The notes: generated by a model not told the origin, from the sequence alone. A stretch of 64,000 nucleotides of DNA from Edaphobacter bradus (GCF_025685645.1 NZ_JAGSYF010000002.1:1178907-1242906); one strand, 5' to 3'; counted from the stretch's first letter, positions 53,999 through 63,174 are shown. Program-made: numbers and translations.

Positions 53999-54892
53999 TT
54001 ACGTTTTGTCGGCTTCTTCGATGGCTCGGCAGGCGAGGTCTTTGCGGAAGAAGTTGTTGATCTCGTCGAAGGGTGTGATTCCGTCGAGTCCGGCCATGGT
54101 GTTTTCGTGCGCGATTCCGCGGGCGGCTTTTAGGAAGCCGGTCCAGGCGGCTCGGGCGAGGGCGGAGCCGGTGCTTACGCGCCGGACTCCGAGGTCTGCC
54201 AGTTCGGACAGCGACATGGGCGTGCTGGAGGTGACGAGCACATTGATGGGTTTGGGGTGGGCGGCGGCGACGATGGCCTGGATCTGCTCGCGGGTGCGTG
54301 CTCCGGGGGCGTAGAGGACGTCAGCTCCGGCTTCGGCGTAGGCCTGGAGGCGTCGGATGGATTCGGCAAGTGGGTCGGGGCAGTTGACGAGGAAGCACTC
54401 AGCGCGGGCGGTGAGCAGGATTCCGGAGTTGCCGACGGCCTCACGGGCGGCGCGGATGCGCTCGGTGGCGAGGGGGAGATCGTAGAGCGGTTTGGCGGAG
54501 TCGCCGGTGGCGTCCTCGATGGAGAGGCCGGCGACGCCGGTCTCGACGCAGAGACGGACGTTTTCGGCGACCTGCTCGGGGGCGTGGGCGTAGCCGGCTT
54601 CGAAGTCGGCGTTGATGGGGAGGTCAACGGCAGCGACGATGGAGGCGATGTGCTGGAGCATGAGGTCGCGGGGCACGGCCCAGTCGGTGTCGGGAAGACC
54701 GTGGCTGAAGGCGAAGCCGGAGCTGGTCGTGGCCAGCGCCTTGAAGCCCAGCGCGAGGAGCATGCGGGCGGTTCCGACGTCCCAGGGGTTGGGGATGACG
54801 AAGAAGCCGCTCTCGTGGAGCTGGCGGAAGGCGGCCCGGTGGGCGGCTGTGGCTTCGGGGAGCGGGATCGTTGGGGGGACCATGGGATTCAT
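53999..54892 (-). CDS. Isocitrate lyase/PEP mutase superfamily protein
   Basis: A 297-residue TIM-barrel enzyme from ATG 54892, with GGAGG seven bases upstream; the frame is open to 54940. Motifs: FFVIPNPWDVGTARMLLALGFKALATTSSGFA, the metal-binding LPINADFEAGYA (D-x-E type), AGLSIEDATGD, LLTARAECFL and ADVLYAPGARTREQI. The KKCGH loop of true isocitrate lyase is absent (EDATGDSAKPLYD instead), so it belongs to the PEP mutase/oxaloacetate decarboxylase-like group. The exact reaction is unknown. Confidence 0.9.
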   Translation of the reverse strand: MNPMVPPTIPLPEATAAHRAAFRQLHESGFFVIPNPWDVGTARMLLALGFKALATTSSGFAFSHGLPDTDWAVPRDLMLQHIASIVAAVDLPINADFEAGYAHAPEQVAENVRLCVETGVAGLSIEDATGDSAKPLYDLPLATERIRAAREAVGNSGILLTARAECFLVNCPDPLAESIRRLQAYAEAGADVLYAPGARTREQIQAIVAAAHPKPINVLVTSSTPMSLSELADLGVRRVSTGSALARAAWTGFLKAARGIAHENTMAGLDGITPFDEINNFFRKDLACRAIEEADKT

Positions 54893-55019
54893 GCGGCAGC
54901 CTCCGGGTATCTGAGTGTTGGTCTGGCGTAAGTGACTCATTTTTTTGGAGGGCGTAGGGGTAAGGCAACGGGACTGGCGTCGAGGGGAAGCAAAGGGCGG
55001 GCGAGAGGGCGTCAGGCGT

Positions 55020-55400
55020 TCAGTGGATGAGGAGAAGGTAGATTGCCATGGCTGTGCCGAGGACAGCGAGGAGGGCGGAGAGGATGATAGCGGTCTTTGA
55101 GATCTTGCCGGGAATCCAGGTCCCGGAGCTTAGCTGCCGGACAATGCGGACGTGGTTGATGGAGGCGCTGACGTTGACGAGGATGCCGAGGGCGATGAGA
55201 ACGACTCCGGTGAGGGGCGAGCCCCAGATGCTGTGAGCGGTCGTGGCGGTCCGGGCGGCCTGCATCTGGCGGAGAAATAAGCCGAAGCGGGCGATGGCGA
55301 ATCCGAAGGCCATGAGAGCAACGCCGGTCCGGATCCAGGCGAGCAGGGTTCGCTCGGCGGCGAAGTAGACGCGCGGGTCCTGCTCGGCGGGGTTTGGCAT
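55020..55400 (-). CDS. DUF202 (YidH) family membrane protein
   Basis: A 126-residue protein from ATG 55400 (MPNPAEQDPRVYFAAERTLLAWIRTG), which begins with the hallmark DUF202 sequence (A-E-R-T-L-L-A-W-I-R-T). Three hydrophobic segments follow (VALMAFGFAIARFGLFL; LTGVVLIALGILVNVSASI; ILSALLAVLGTAMAIYLLLI). Function is unknown; it is an inner-membrane protein found in many bacteria. The start overlaps by two bases the earliest possible start of the divergent DinB-like frame. Confidence 0.9.
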   Translation of the reverse strand: MPNPAEQDPRVYFAAERTLLAWIRTGVALMAFGFAIARFGLFLRQMQAARTATTAHSIWGSPLTGVVLIALGILVNVSASINHVRIVRQLSSGTWIPGKISKTAIILSALLAVLGTAMAIYLLLIH

Positions 55401-55467
55401 GAGCGGAATTATAGAGGGGCAGGGATTTTGTATAACGATAGGCACGAGTCAAGGTGAGAGGCGCGAG

Positions 55468-55962
55468 ATGGATGAGAAGAGGATGATGCTGCGGCATTTT
55501 CTGGCAGCGCTGGCCTACAGGACGCAGAAGGCGCTGCGGGATGCTCCGGAGGGTTTCGGGGATTTCAAGGCGGGGTTGAAGGTTCGGACTCCGCATGAGC
55601 TGGTTCGTCATATGGACAGCGTGCTGGGGTATGCGCGGACCTATCTGATAGGGGGCAGCTACCGGCCGCGGGTGCATGCGGAGTTTGCTGAGGCGATCGC
55701 CGATTTCCACGGGGTTCTGGAGGACTTGGCGCGGCATCTGGAGGCGGGGACGGAGTTCCAGGGGATTACTCCGGAGGTGATGCTGCAGGGGCCGTTTTCG
55801 GATGCGATGACACATGCCGGGCAGTTGGCGATGCTGCGGAGGCTTGCGGGCTGTCCGGTGGCTCCGGAGAACTTCATCTTTGCGGAGATTAGCGCGGAGA
55901 ATCTTGGGATGGATCAGCCGCTTCCGGTGAGTCCGGATAAGGAGTGGCCGGAGAAGCTGTAG
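55468..55962 (+). CDS. DinB-like four-helix protein
   Basis: A 164-residue protein from ATG 55468 (MDEKRMMLRHFLAALAYRTQKAL) with GAGAGGCG upstream. Helices with PHELVRHMDSVLGYARTYL and DAMTHAGQLAMLRRLAG, the latter with the His of the third metal ligand, match the DinB/YfiT metal-binding four-helix bundle. Family members are thiol-dependent transferases or have unknown function. The open frame extends upstream to 55399. Confidence 0.75.
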   Translation: MDEKRMMLRHFLAALAYRTQKALRDAPEGFGDFKAGLKVRTPHELVRHMDSVLGYARTYLIGGSYRPRVHAEFAEAIADFHGVLEDLARHLEAGTEFQGITPEVMLQGPFSDAMTHAGQLAMLRRLAGCPVAPENFIFAEISAENLGMDQPLPVSPDKEWPEKL

Positions 55963-56003
55963 AGGGTGCTGAAAATACAGTTGGCGATTGCGGAGACGAA
56001 GGC

Positions 56004-56062
56004 CCGGGGTTAAAAGCCCCCTCATAACTTGTTGATCTTTAGCAGGGCTGAAGCCCTGCGCT
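56004..56062. repeat. REP-like palindromic repeat
   Basis: GGCCCGGGGTTAAAAGCCCC (56004 on) is followed by the perfect hairpin GCAGGGCT-GA-AGCCCTGC (56042-56059). This type (AGGGCTGAAGCCCT) is scattered in many soil bacterial genomes between genes; it may also act as a terminator for the DinB-like gene. Confidence 0.6.
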
Positions 56063-56214
56063 CCCTCCGAATACTAAGGCGGGCGGGGGTTCCTTGACAT
56101 GGGGTTTCGGTTACGCGATGCTAAAGGGCTAGGCACCCTATTTCGGCCTGTGGGCACGGTCGTGCGGACGTTTGCGCTCGAGCGGGTGTTGCTTTGTAAG
56201 AAATGGAGCGCTTG

Positions 56215-56526
56215 ATGTTGGCAATCTGGTTTCAAAGCGCACCGTCCGGGCTTGGCAGTCTCGGCGGGCTTGCGCTACCCGTGCTGTTCTTTGTGGTGCT
56301 GTACGTTCTGATGATCGTACCCAACCAGCGGAAGCAGAAAAAATGGCAGGAGATGCTGGGCCAGTTAAAGGCCGGCGACCGCGTCACGACTAACGGCGGC
56401 ATCCGCGGGACGATTCTCACGGTGAAGGACGACGCCGTGGTGTTGCGGGTTCAGCCAGACGGCGTCAAGCTGGAGTTTGTGAAGAACTCGATCGCCGCGG
56501 TAACGACTGACGAACAGGCGTCGTAG
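56215..56526 (+). CDS. yajC: Sec translocase accessory protein YajC
   Basis: About 103 residues. ATG 56215 (MLAIWFQSAPSGLGSLGGLALPVLF) has GGAG seven bases upstream; ATG 56203 is an alternative. One membrane helix (LALPVLFFVVLYVLMIVP) is followed by NQRKQKKWQEMLGQLKAGDRVTTNGGIRGTI, the standard YajC cytoplasmic motif. YajC associates with SecDF to help SecYEG. It leads the yajC-secD-secF block, 147 bp before secD. Confidence 0.95.
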   Translation: MLAIWFQSAPSGLGSLGGLALPVLFFVVLYVLMIVPNQRKQKKWQEMLGQLKAGDRVTTNGGIRGTILTVKDDAVVLRVQPDGVKLEFVKNSIAAVTTDEQAS

Positions 56527-56673
56527 GCGGCAAGGAAGTAATTAAGGAGCGGCAAAAGATATTCGACCGTTTTCGAACGGATGAGGAAGAGACAGGAACA
56601 GCAGGGAGGCCCGGTGACGGGCGACAGGGGCTGCTCCTTCAAATCACGCAATCAGGCATAGGCAATCAAGATC

Positions 56674-58281
56674 ATGGGTAAAAATCTGGCCGGCAAGACG
56701 GCATTCATCGTAGCGGTTCTGGTGATCTTCTGCTTCGGCATCGTGGGAATCCCCCACGGTAGCCTGAAGCAGTCCATTACGGACCGTATCCACCTGGGAC
56801 TGGACCTTAAGGGCGGCACGCACCTGGTGCTTGAGGTTCACGTGGCCGAGGCGGTTGCATCGGCCACCGACCGCGACGCGGTGCGACTGACGCAGGACCT
56901 GCAGACGGCGGGAATCTCGGGCGTGACGGCGGGCAAGACCGACTCGACGCATCCGGAGAAGATCACCGTCAGCGGCATTCCCATCGGGAAGATGACGGAC
57001 GCGCGCGGCGTCTTTAGCGGCAACACCTATGGCGACTACGAGGCCACGACGGCTGCCGATGGAACCGTGACGCTGACGATGAAGCAGGCAGCGATCCGGT
57101 CGCTCAGCGAGCGCACGGTCGATACCTCGATCGAGACGATTCGCGAGCGCATCGACAAGCTGGGCGTCACTGAGCCGATCATCCAGAAGTACGGCCTTGG
57201 CGAGAACCAGATCCTGGTCGAGCTGCCGGGTATCTCTGACTCTGGCCGCGTCGAGGAGATCATTCAGTCGACGGCCAAGCTTGAGATTCACGCAGTCGCC
57301 GGCGGCCCGTACGCGACCGATCAGGAGGCCCTGCAGGCCAACAACGGCGTCATTCCTCCCGATGCGGTGCTCGTGAAGGGATCCGCGACTGCCGAATCTC
57401 CGGAGCAGGTCTGGCTGCTGAAGCGCGTCAGCGAGGTGGAAGGCACGGACTTCCGCGATGCGCAGCCTTCGAACGACCAGAACGGCCGCCCGAACATCAC
57501 CTTCACCCTGACGACTGAGGCTGGTGACCGCTTCTACAAGTACACGAGCGAGCACTCGAGCTCGAGCGCTTCGCCGGGTTCGATGGCGATCGTTCTCGAC
57601 AACAGGGTCCGCGAGGTCGCGGGAATTCAGTCGGCGATTCGCGACCGCGGCGAGATCACTGGCGGCTTCACCAAGCAGCAGGCGGCCGATCTGAGCCTGA
57701 TGCTGCGCACCGGTGCGCTTCCGGCTTCGATCTCGTTCCTGGAGACGCGCAGTGTGGGGCCGAGCCTGGGCCAGGCGTCGATCCGGCAGGGCGTTATTGC
57801 GGCGGTGGCCGGCATGACTGCGGTCATGATCTTCATGCTGATCTACTACCGCGGTTCAGGAATCAATGCCGACCTGGCGCTGATCCTGAACCTGTTGATC
57901 CTGCTTGGATTCATGGGCTTCACGGGCTCTACGCTGACGCTGCCGGGCATCGCGGGCGTCATCCTGACCATTGGTATGGGCGTCGACTCGAACGTGCTGA
58001 TCTTTGAGAGGATCCGTGAGGAGCTGCGCGCGGGCAAGGCGGCGGCCTCGGCCGTGCAGCAGGGCTTCGCGCACGCCTGGATCACCATCATCGACACGCA
58101 CGTGACGACGATCGTCTCGGCGCTGATTCTGTTTCTGTTCGGCACGGGGCCGGTGCGCGGCTTTGCCGTGACGCTGACGTTCGGCCTGCTGGCGAACCTC
58201 TTTACAGCGGTGTTTGTCTCGCGCGTGATCTTCGATTCGCATTTGAAGAACAAGGAGCGCGGGGCGGCACTTTCGATATAG
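56674..58281 (+). CDS. secD: Protein translocase subunit SecD
   Basis: A 535-residue inner-membrane protein of the RND superfamily that uses the proton motive force to pull exported proteins into the periplasm. N-terminal helix, then DRIHLGLDLKGGTHLVLEV (D1 motif), the large periplasmic P1 domain with ETIRERIDKLGVTEPIIQKYG and ILVELPGI, and after about residue 350 the C-terminal membrane block (GPSLGQASIRQGVIAAV, MVIFMLIYYRG-like region, GIAGVILTIGMGVDSNVLIFERIREELRAGK), containing the conserved D-x-N of helix 4. Followed by secF. Confidence 0.96.
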   Translation: MGKNLAGKTAFIVAVLVIFCFGIVGIPHGSLKQSITDRIHLGLDLKGGTHLVLEVHVAEAVASATDRDAVRLTQDLQTAGISGVTAGKTDSTHPEKITVSGIPIGKMTDARGVFSGNTYGDYEATTAADGTVTLTMKQAAIRSLSERTVDTSIETIRERIDKLGVTEPIIQKYGLGENQILVELPGISDSGRVEEIIQSTAKLEIHAVAGGPYATDQEALQANNGVIPPDAVLVKGSATAESPEQVWLLKRVSEVEGTDFRDAQPSNDQNGRPNITFTLTTEAGDRFYKYTSEHSSSSASPGSMAIVLDNRVREVAGIQSAIRDRGEITGGFTKQQAADLSLMLRTGALPASISFLETRSVGPSLGQASIRQGVIAAVAGMTAVMIFMLIYYRGSGINADLALILNLLILLGFMGFTGSTLTLPGIAGVILTIGMGVDSNVLIFERIREELRAGKAAASAVQQGFAHAWITIIDTHVTTIVSALILFLFGTGPVRGFAVTLTFGLLANLFTAVFVSRVIFDSHLKNKERGAALSI

Positions 58282-58363
58282 GAGCGGCCAGCAAGCCTGC
58301 GGGTTAGCGAGTCAGCAAGTGAAGGACGGTGCGGGAAGCGCCGCATGGATTGAGGAAGGTAAC

Positions 58364-59326
58364 GTGGAATTCTTTCGTGGCACTAATATCGACTGGCTTG
58401 GGAAGAAGTGGTACTTCCTGGGCTTCTCTCTGATCTTCTCCGTCTCCGGCGTGCTGAGCATGCTGTTCTGGCATGGGATCCCGAAGGGCGTGGACTTTAC
58501 GGGCGGCACGCAGATTCGCGTGGCCTTCGACCAGAACCCGAACGAGGACCACATCCGGCAGGCGATCGACCGCGGCGGCGTGCATAATGCCAGCATCCAG
58601 CGTGTCAGCGATCCCAGTGGCCATGCGGCGAACAAGGTCATCATCGCCCTGCCGATTGCGTCGGCGAGCGACCAGGCGCACGACGTCGGACGGCAGAGCG
58701 TGGAGAATGCGCTGAATGCGAATTACCGTGACTCGAAGTTCCAGATCGAGCAGGTGGAGATCGTGGGGCCGACGGCCGGCAAGCAGTTGCAGAAGCAGGC
58801 GTGGCTGGCGACCGTCTACTCGCTCATCGGAATGCTGGTGTATCTGTGGTTCCGCTTTGAGCTGATCTATGGCGTGGCGGCGGTGGTGGCGGTGTTCCAC
58901 GACACGCTCATCACGGTGGGCGCGTTCAGCCTTACAAATCAGGAGATTACGCTGACGGTCATCGCGGCGATCCTGACCCTGATCGGCTACTCGATGAACG
59001 ACACGATCGTGGTCTTCGACCGTATCCGCGAGAATCTGGCCACTTCCAGGCGCGAGACGCTGTCTGAGGTCGTCAACCGCAGCATCAACCAGACGCTGAG
59101 CCGGACCGTGTTGACCTCGGGATTGACCTTTCTGACGGTGCTTTCCCTTTATTTATTCGGCGGCGAGGTGCTGCACGGCTTTTCATTTGCGCTGGTTGTC
59201 GGTATTCTGATCGGCACCTACTCATCCATTGCAGTCGCTGCGCCGATGCTGGTTGCATACCAAGATTGGCGAGCCAGCAGGGGCAAGGCGGTTTCGCTTC
59301 CAGCTGGCAAACGCGCCAGGGCCTGA
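58364..59326 (+). CDS. secF: Protein translocase subunit SecF
   Basis: A 320-residue partner of SecD. GTG 58364 (MEFFRGTNIDWLGKKWYFLGF) has GAGGAAGG just upstream and begins where family homology starts; GTG 58319 gives a 15-residue longer form. Motifs: KGVDFTGGTQIRVAF, EIVGPTAGKQLQKQA, and the membrane block LTVIAAILTLIGYSMNDTIVVFDRIRENLATSRRE, with the conserved Asp in the D-x-x-V-V-F-D-R region. SecD stops 82 bp upstream. Confidence 0.96.
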   Translation: MEFFRGTNIDWLGKKWYFLGFSLIFSVSGVLSMLFWHGIPKGVDFTGGTQIRVAFDQNPNEDHIRQAIDRGGVHNASIQRVSDPSGHAANKVIIALPIASASDQAHDVGRQSVENALNANYRDSKFQIEQVEIVGPTAGKQLQKQAWLATVYSLIGMLVYLWFRFELIYGVAAVVAVFHDTLITVGAFSLTNQEITLTVIAAILTLIGYSMNDTIVVFDRIRENLATSRRETLSEVVNRSINQTLSRTVLTSGLTFLTVLSLYLFGGEVLHGFSFALVVGILIGTYSSIAVAAPMLVAYQDWRASRGKAVSLPAGKRARA

Positions 59327-59427
59327 GTTTCAAAAAAGCATAAACTTTGGGTTAAAAATCGGGAACAAATTGGAAGAGCGTGGTGTCTATAAACCAATAG
59401 CTCTTCTCCACCAAAGCGAGGCAGCAT

Positions 59428-60159
59428 ATGTTTGAAGATTCATTGATGGAGTCCGGCGGCAAGATCAAGACGAAGTCGAAGTACTGGATGATCGCGACCT
59501 TCGCGTTCAACATTGCCATTCTTGCGACGCTTATTCTGATCCCCCTGCTGTACCCCGAGGCGCTTCCCAAGACATCGTTGACCGCCATGTTGACGGCGCC
59601 ACCTCCGCCTCCTCCTCCGCCCCCGCCGCCTCCGCCGGCGCAGGTGGTCAAACCCATCAAGATGGTTTCGGAGATCGATCAGGGTCTGCATGCGCCAACC
59701 AAGATCCCCAAGGACATTAAGATGCTGAAGGAAGAGGCTGCGCCTCCTCCGCAGATGGCTGGTGTCGCTGGTATGGCGGGCATGGGCAGCGGTTCTGGCG
59801 TCCCTGGCGGCGTGATGGGCGGCATCGGAACTGCGCCCGCGCCTGTTGTGAAGGTTGAGAAGCCCAAGGGCCCGATCCGCGTGTCGAGCGGTGTGGTTGC
59901 CGGTAACGCGATCTCGCAGCCGAAGCCGGTCTATCCGCCGATCGCCAAGGCAGCCCACGTCTCCGGAGCGGTTGTGCTGCACGCGATCATCTCCAAGCAG
60001 GGCACGATCGACAAGCTGGAAGTGATGAGTGGTCCTGAGATGCTTCGCGCCAGCGCGCTCGATGCTGTCCGTAACTGGCGTTACAAGCCCTACGTCCTCA
60101 ACGGCGAACCCACCGAGGTAGAGACGACGATTACCGTCAACTTCAACTTCGGCGGTTGA
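59428..60159 (+). CDS. tonB: TonB family energy transducer
   Basis: A 243-residue protein with one N-terminal helix (WMIATFAFNIAILATLILIPLLY), a polyproline tract of about 13 residues coded by CCN triplets (59600-59640), a Gly/Met-rich spacer, and the C-terminal TonB fold (QPKPVYPPIAKAAHVSGAVVLHAIISKQGTIDKLEVMSGPEMLRASALDAVRNWRYKPYVLNGEPTEVETTITVNFNF; the Y-P-x-x-A and W-R-Y-x-P elements mark it). It spans the periplasm and transmits energy from ExbBD to outer-membrane receptors such as the three in this window. ATG 59428 is 101 bp after secF. Confidence 0.94.
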   Translation: MFEDSLMESGGKIKTKSKYWMIATFAFNIAILATLILIPLLYPEALPKTSLTAMLTAPPPPPPPPPPPPPAQVVKPIKMVSEIDQGLHAPTKIPKDIKMLKEEAAPPPQMAGVAGMAGMGSGSGVPGGVMGGIGTAPAPVVKVEKPKGPIRVSSGVVAGNAISQPKPVYPPIAKAAHVSGAVVLHAIISKQGTIDKLEVMSGPEMLRASALDAVRNWRYKPYVLNGEPTEVETTITVNFNFGG

Positions 60160-60271
60160 GCCATACCTTCACCGCAACGACCCTTGTCTCCGCGCTCCAC
60201 AGGCGTAACCCGTTTGGGGAGTGCACGACCCGGATTCAGAAAGTTAGAGTTCCATCAGGAGGAAATACTCA

Positions 60272-61012
60272 GTGATTCTCGCTCATCTTACCAATCTCGC
60301 TCATGCACCCGCGTCCCTCGCCATGTTCTTTGAAGAGGCGCAGGTTGGATTCAGCCCTCTGCAGCTCTGGGGCAACATGGGCAACCTTGCCCGTGCAGTT
60401 GTTGTCATCCTCTTCATCATGTCGATCTGGTCGCTGGCCGTGATCATCGATCGCGCTCTGTACTTCTCGGCTGCCCGCAAGCAGTCGCGTGAGTTTGCCC
60501 CGAAGGTTGCCGGCGCCCTCAAGGACGGCCGCCTCGATGAGGCGATCAAGATCGCTGACCGCAGCAAGAAGTCGCACCTGGCCGAGGTTGTCACCGCCGG
60601 CCTGCAGGAGTTCCGCAGCTTCGGTTCGGGCGGCGCGATCACCCCTGAGCAGGTAGAGAGCTCCAAGCGCGCCCTCGAGCGCTCTGAGGCAATCGTTCAC
60701 GCCAAGCTGAAGCGCGGCCTCGGTGGTCTGGCCACCATCGGTTCGACGGCCCCCTTTATCGGTCTGTTCGGAACCGTCGTTGGTATCTTGAACGCCTTCC
60801 AGCAGATTGCGACGCAGAAGACCTCCGGTATCGGCGCAGTCGCCGGCGGTATCTCTGAGGCCCTGGTTACGACCGCCTTCGGTCTGCTCGTGGCCATCCC
60901 CGCCGTTATGACGTTCAACTACTTCACCAACAAGGTCGAGGCCTTCGACGTCGAGATGGACAACAGCTCGAGCGAACTGGTCGACTACTTCATCAAGCAG
61001 AGCCACCGGTAA
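60272..61012 (+). CDS. exbB: MotA/TolQ/ExbB proton channel protein
   Basis: A 246-residue inner-membrane subunit starting at GTG 60272, after AGGAGG. Three hydrophobic segments: residues about 40-65 (LARAVVVILFIMSIWSLAVIIDRALYF), about 165-190 (GLGGLATIGSTAPFIGLFGTVVGILNAFQ, with the conserved T-A-P-x-I-G-L-x-G-T-V block) and about 205-225 (ISEALVTTAFGLLVAIPAVMTFNYF). It forms the pentameric channel around the ExbD helices. Next to tonB and two exbD genes, so it serves TonB rather than Tol. Confidence 0.95.
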   Translation: MILAHLTNLAHAPASLAMFFEEAQVGFSPLQLWGNMGNLARAVVVILFIMSIWSLAVIIDRALYFSAARKQSREFAPKVAGALKDGRLDEAIKIADRSKKSHLAEVVTAGLQEFRSFGSGGAITPEQVESSKRALERSEAIVHAKLKRGLGGLATIGSTAPFIGLFGTVVGILNAFQQIATQKTSGIGAVAGGISEALVTTAFGLLVAIPAVMTFNYFTNKVEAFDVEMDNSSSELVDYFIKQSHR

Positions 61013-61152
61013 GTCTGCTTCGGCAGCGCAAAGCGGGCCTGTGAGAATCCTGATCTCCAGCGTCTCCGGATGCCGTCAAAGCGAACGGCATCCGGAGAAC
61101 AGAGAGATCCAGCAGGCAGAGCAAATCAGGCTAACCGGACGGAGCAAACATT

Positions 61153-61578
61153 ATGGCAATGGCAAAGAGGGAAGAGGGCAAGAAGGTCAACTCCAATATC
61201 AACGTCACGCCGATGGTGGACGTGATGCTGGTACTGCTGATCATCTTCATGGTCATCACTCCCATGTTGAACAACAAGGTGAACGTCGACCTTCCCAAGG
61301 CCGATGCCGCCATCGTGATGGAAAACGCCAACAAGGAAGATGCCGTGGTCGTGGCGGTGACGCGCGACGGCAGAACGTTCCTCGGCGGCGACCAGGTCAC
61401 TCTCGATGATCTCGGCTCGAAGATTGCCGCGAAGCTCGAGGGCAAGACCGACAAAGAGGTTTACATGCGCGCCGACAGCCGTGCTAACTACGGCAAGGTC
61501 ATGGACGCAGTGGACGGGATTCGTGCAGCCGGAGTCAGCCAGCTGGGTCTGCTGACGGAAAAGCGCGAGACTAAGTAG
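61153..61578 (+). CDS. exbD: Biopolymer transport protein ExbD (first copy)
   Basis: A 141-residue protein with a short basic N-terminus, one membrane helix carrying the essential Asp (NVTPMVDVMLVLLIIFMVI), and a periplasmic domain (VVAVTRDGRTFLGGDQVTLDDL; ADSRANYGKVMDAVDGIRAAGVSQLGLLTE). It completes the ExbBD proton-driven motor. The 140-bp gap from exbB holds no gene. A second, distinct exbD follows at 61643. Confidence 0.94.
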   Translation: MAMAKREEGKKVNSNINVTPMVDVMLVLLIIFMVITPMLNNKVNVDLPKADAAIVMENANKEDAVVVAVTRDGRTFLGGDQVTLDDLGSKIAAKLEGKTDKEVYMRADSRANYGKVMDAVDGIRAAGVSQLGLLTEKRETK

Positions 61579-61642
61579 CAACGACCCCAGGAAGGCATTC
61601 AGCTCCTGAGGAGCTGCCGTCCGGATTGAAGGAGATTTTGTT

Positions 61643-62077
61643 ATGGGAATGACTTCTGGAAGTTCAGGTGGAGCGGTCTCTGACATCAACGTGACGCCGT
61701 TGATCGACGTGCTGCTGGTGCTGCTGATTATCTTCATGGTCATCGTGCCGGTGACCCCGAAGGGGCTGGAGACACTGGTGCCTCAGCCGCCGAAGAACAA
61801 GACCGCAGAGCCAGAGAACACCCGCACGATCGTGGTGCAGGTTCTGTCCAATGGTGCCGCGGCCCCGTCGTACAAGATCAACGAGCAGGCCTTCAACAAG
61901 GCTGACATCGAGCCGAAGCTGACGGAGATCTTCGCAAACCGTGCTGAGAAGGTCATGTTCGTCAAGGGCGACAAGGACCTTGACTTCAGCAAGATCGCCG
62001 AAGTCATCGACTACGGTCACCAGGCAGGCGTGGACAATATCGGTCTCATTACCCCCCGGGTTGAGGCTGGTCAGTAG
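61643..62077 (+). CDS. exbD: Biopolymer transport protein ExbD (second copy)
   Basis: A 144-residue ExbD paralogue: N-terminal DINVTPLIDVLLVLLIIFMVIVP with the conserved Asp in the helix, then a periplasmic domain (RTIVVQVLSNGAAAPSYKINEQAF; MFVKGDKDLDFSKIAEVIDYGHQAGVDNIGLITPR). Sequence differs clearly from the first copy, so the pair is old. Tandem ExbD genes with one ExbB are a recurrent layout in Acidobacteria and Myxococcota; a heterodimer of the two is possible. A terminator follows at 62111. Confidence 0.94.
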   Translation: MGMTSGSSGGAVSDINVTPLIDVLLVLLIIFMVIVPVTPKGLETLVPQPPKNKTAEPENTRTIVVQVLSNGAAAPSYKINEQAFNKADIEPKLTEIFANRAEKVMFVKGDKDLDFSKIAEVIDYGHQAGVDNIGLITPRVEAGQ

Positions 62078-62110
62078 TCCGCTGGCTTAGAAAATTGTGT
62101 CTTCACGGGC

Positions 62111-62144
62111 GGCTCGGCTATGATGGCGGCCGCCCGAGCCTTTT
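62111..62144 (+). terminator. Terminator after exbD
   Basis: GGCTCGG (62111-62117) pairs with CCGAGCC (62134-62140) and is followed by TTTT. The loop is long but GC-rich and may pair further. Confidence 0.6.
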
Positions 62145-62329
62145 CAGGGCGATGTTTCCGGCGGACGCTCTGGTCGAGAGATAATAGATATATGCACAAA
62201 TGGTCTTACAACCTCTGGTCACCAAAGGTTGTATGCCAGTACAATCAGACGGCAGACTAACTGTTTCATCCATATAACCGCCCCGTAGGATTGTTGATTT
62301 GCGCCCAGGAGAAGGAGATACCACGTCCC

Positions 62330-63151
62330 ATGAAATTGACTGCACGTATTCCGGTTACGGCCGCGATGCTGGCGCTTCTGCTTAGTTCTGTAACCGGATG
62401 CAACCGCCTGAAGGCGCGCGACCAGCTCAACAAAGGTATTGCGGCGTTCAAAAACGCCCGTTACGAAGAGGCCGTCAACCACTTTCAGACGTCGATTGAG
62501 CTCGATCCCAAGTATGAGCAGGCGAGGCTGTATCTCGCAACGGCCTATGCCTACCAGGTTGTGCCGAACCTCGACACTCCGGAGAACCTGAAGACCGCGC
62601 AGAAGGCGATTGACGGATTCCAGTCTGTGCTGGCGCACGACCCGAGCGACGTGACAGCGCTGAAGCAGATCGCTTCGATCTATCGCAACACGAAGAAATT
62701 CGATGAGGCGAAGGAGTACGAGAAGAAGGTCATCGCCGTGTCTCCGAACGATGCAGAGGCTCACTATACCGTGGGCTTTGTTGATTGGGCGTTGGCGTAC
62801 AAGAGCGCATTGAACATTCTTGCTGCCGATGGCCTGACGGACGATGGCAACGGCAACGCCAAGAAGAGCAAGGGCGCGTGTCAGAAGCTGCAGCAGGCGA
62901 ACACCGAACTGGTGAATGAGGGCTTGCAGTATCTCCAGAAGGCGATCGAGATCAACCCGACCTACGACGACGCCATGCAGTACCTGCAGCTCACCTACCG
63001 GCGCAAGGCCGATCTTGAGTGCGGCGATGACGCGGCCCGCAAGGCCGATCTTGCCAAGGCCGACGAGTGGATCCAGAAGGCCATGGGAGCCCGCAAGGAG
63101 AACGAGCGCAAGAAGGAAGAGAAGGCCGGCGGCGGCGTATCGCTGCAGTAG
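62330..63151 (+). CDS. TPR-repeat lipoprotein
   Basis: A 273-residue protein from ATG 62330 (MKLTARIPVTAAMLALLLSSVTGC), a lipoprotein signal with Cys after VTG. Tetratricopeptide units follow: residues about 33-68 (LNKGIAAFKNARYEEAVNHFQTSIELDPKYEQARLYLATAYA), about 110-145 (TALKQIASIYRNTKKFDEAKEYEKKVIAVSPNDAEAHYTVG) and about 195-230 (LVNEGLQYLQKAIEINPTYDDAMQYLQLTYRRKADLE). The C-terminus is Lys/Glu-rich. It is a protein-protein scaffold in the envelope, with a role possibly linked to the neighbouring export genes, but this is a guess. Confidence 0.87.
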   Translation: MKLTARIPVTAAMLALLLSSVTGCNRLKARDQLNKGIAAFKNARYEEAVNHFQTSIELDPKYEQARLYLATAYAYQVVPNLDTPENLKTAQKAIDGFQSVLAHDPSDVTALKQIASIYRNTKKFDEAKEYEKKVIAVSPNDAEAHYTVGFVDWALAYKSALNILAADGLTDDGNGNAKKSKGACQKLQQANTELVNEGLQYLQKAIEINPTYDDAMQYLQLTYRRKADLECGDDAARKADLAKADEWIQKAMGARKENERKKEEKAGGGVSLQ

Positions 63152-63174
63152 ACCGTTGTTTCTTTCGCGAAGCC

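Noticed and set aside
59599..59641. Programmed slippage at the polyproline tract of tonB
   Set aside because: The codons are mixed CCN triplets rather than a homopolymer, and a proline-rich spacer is normal for TonB.
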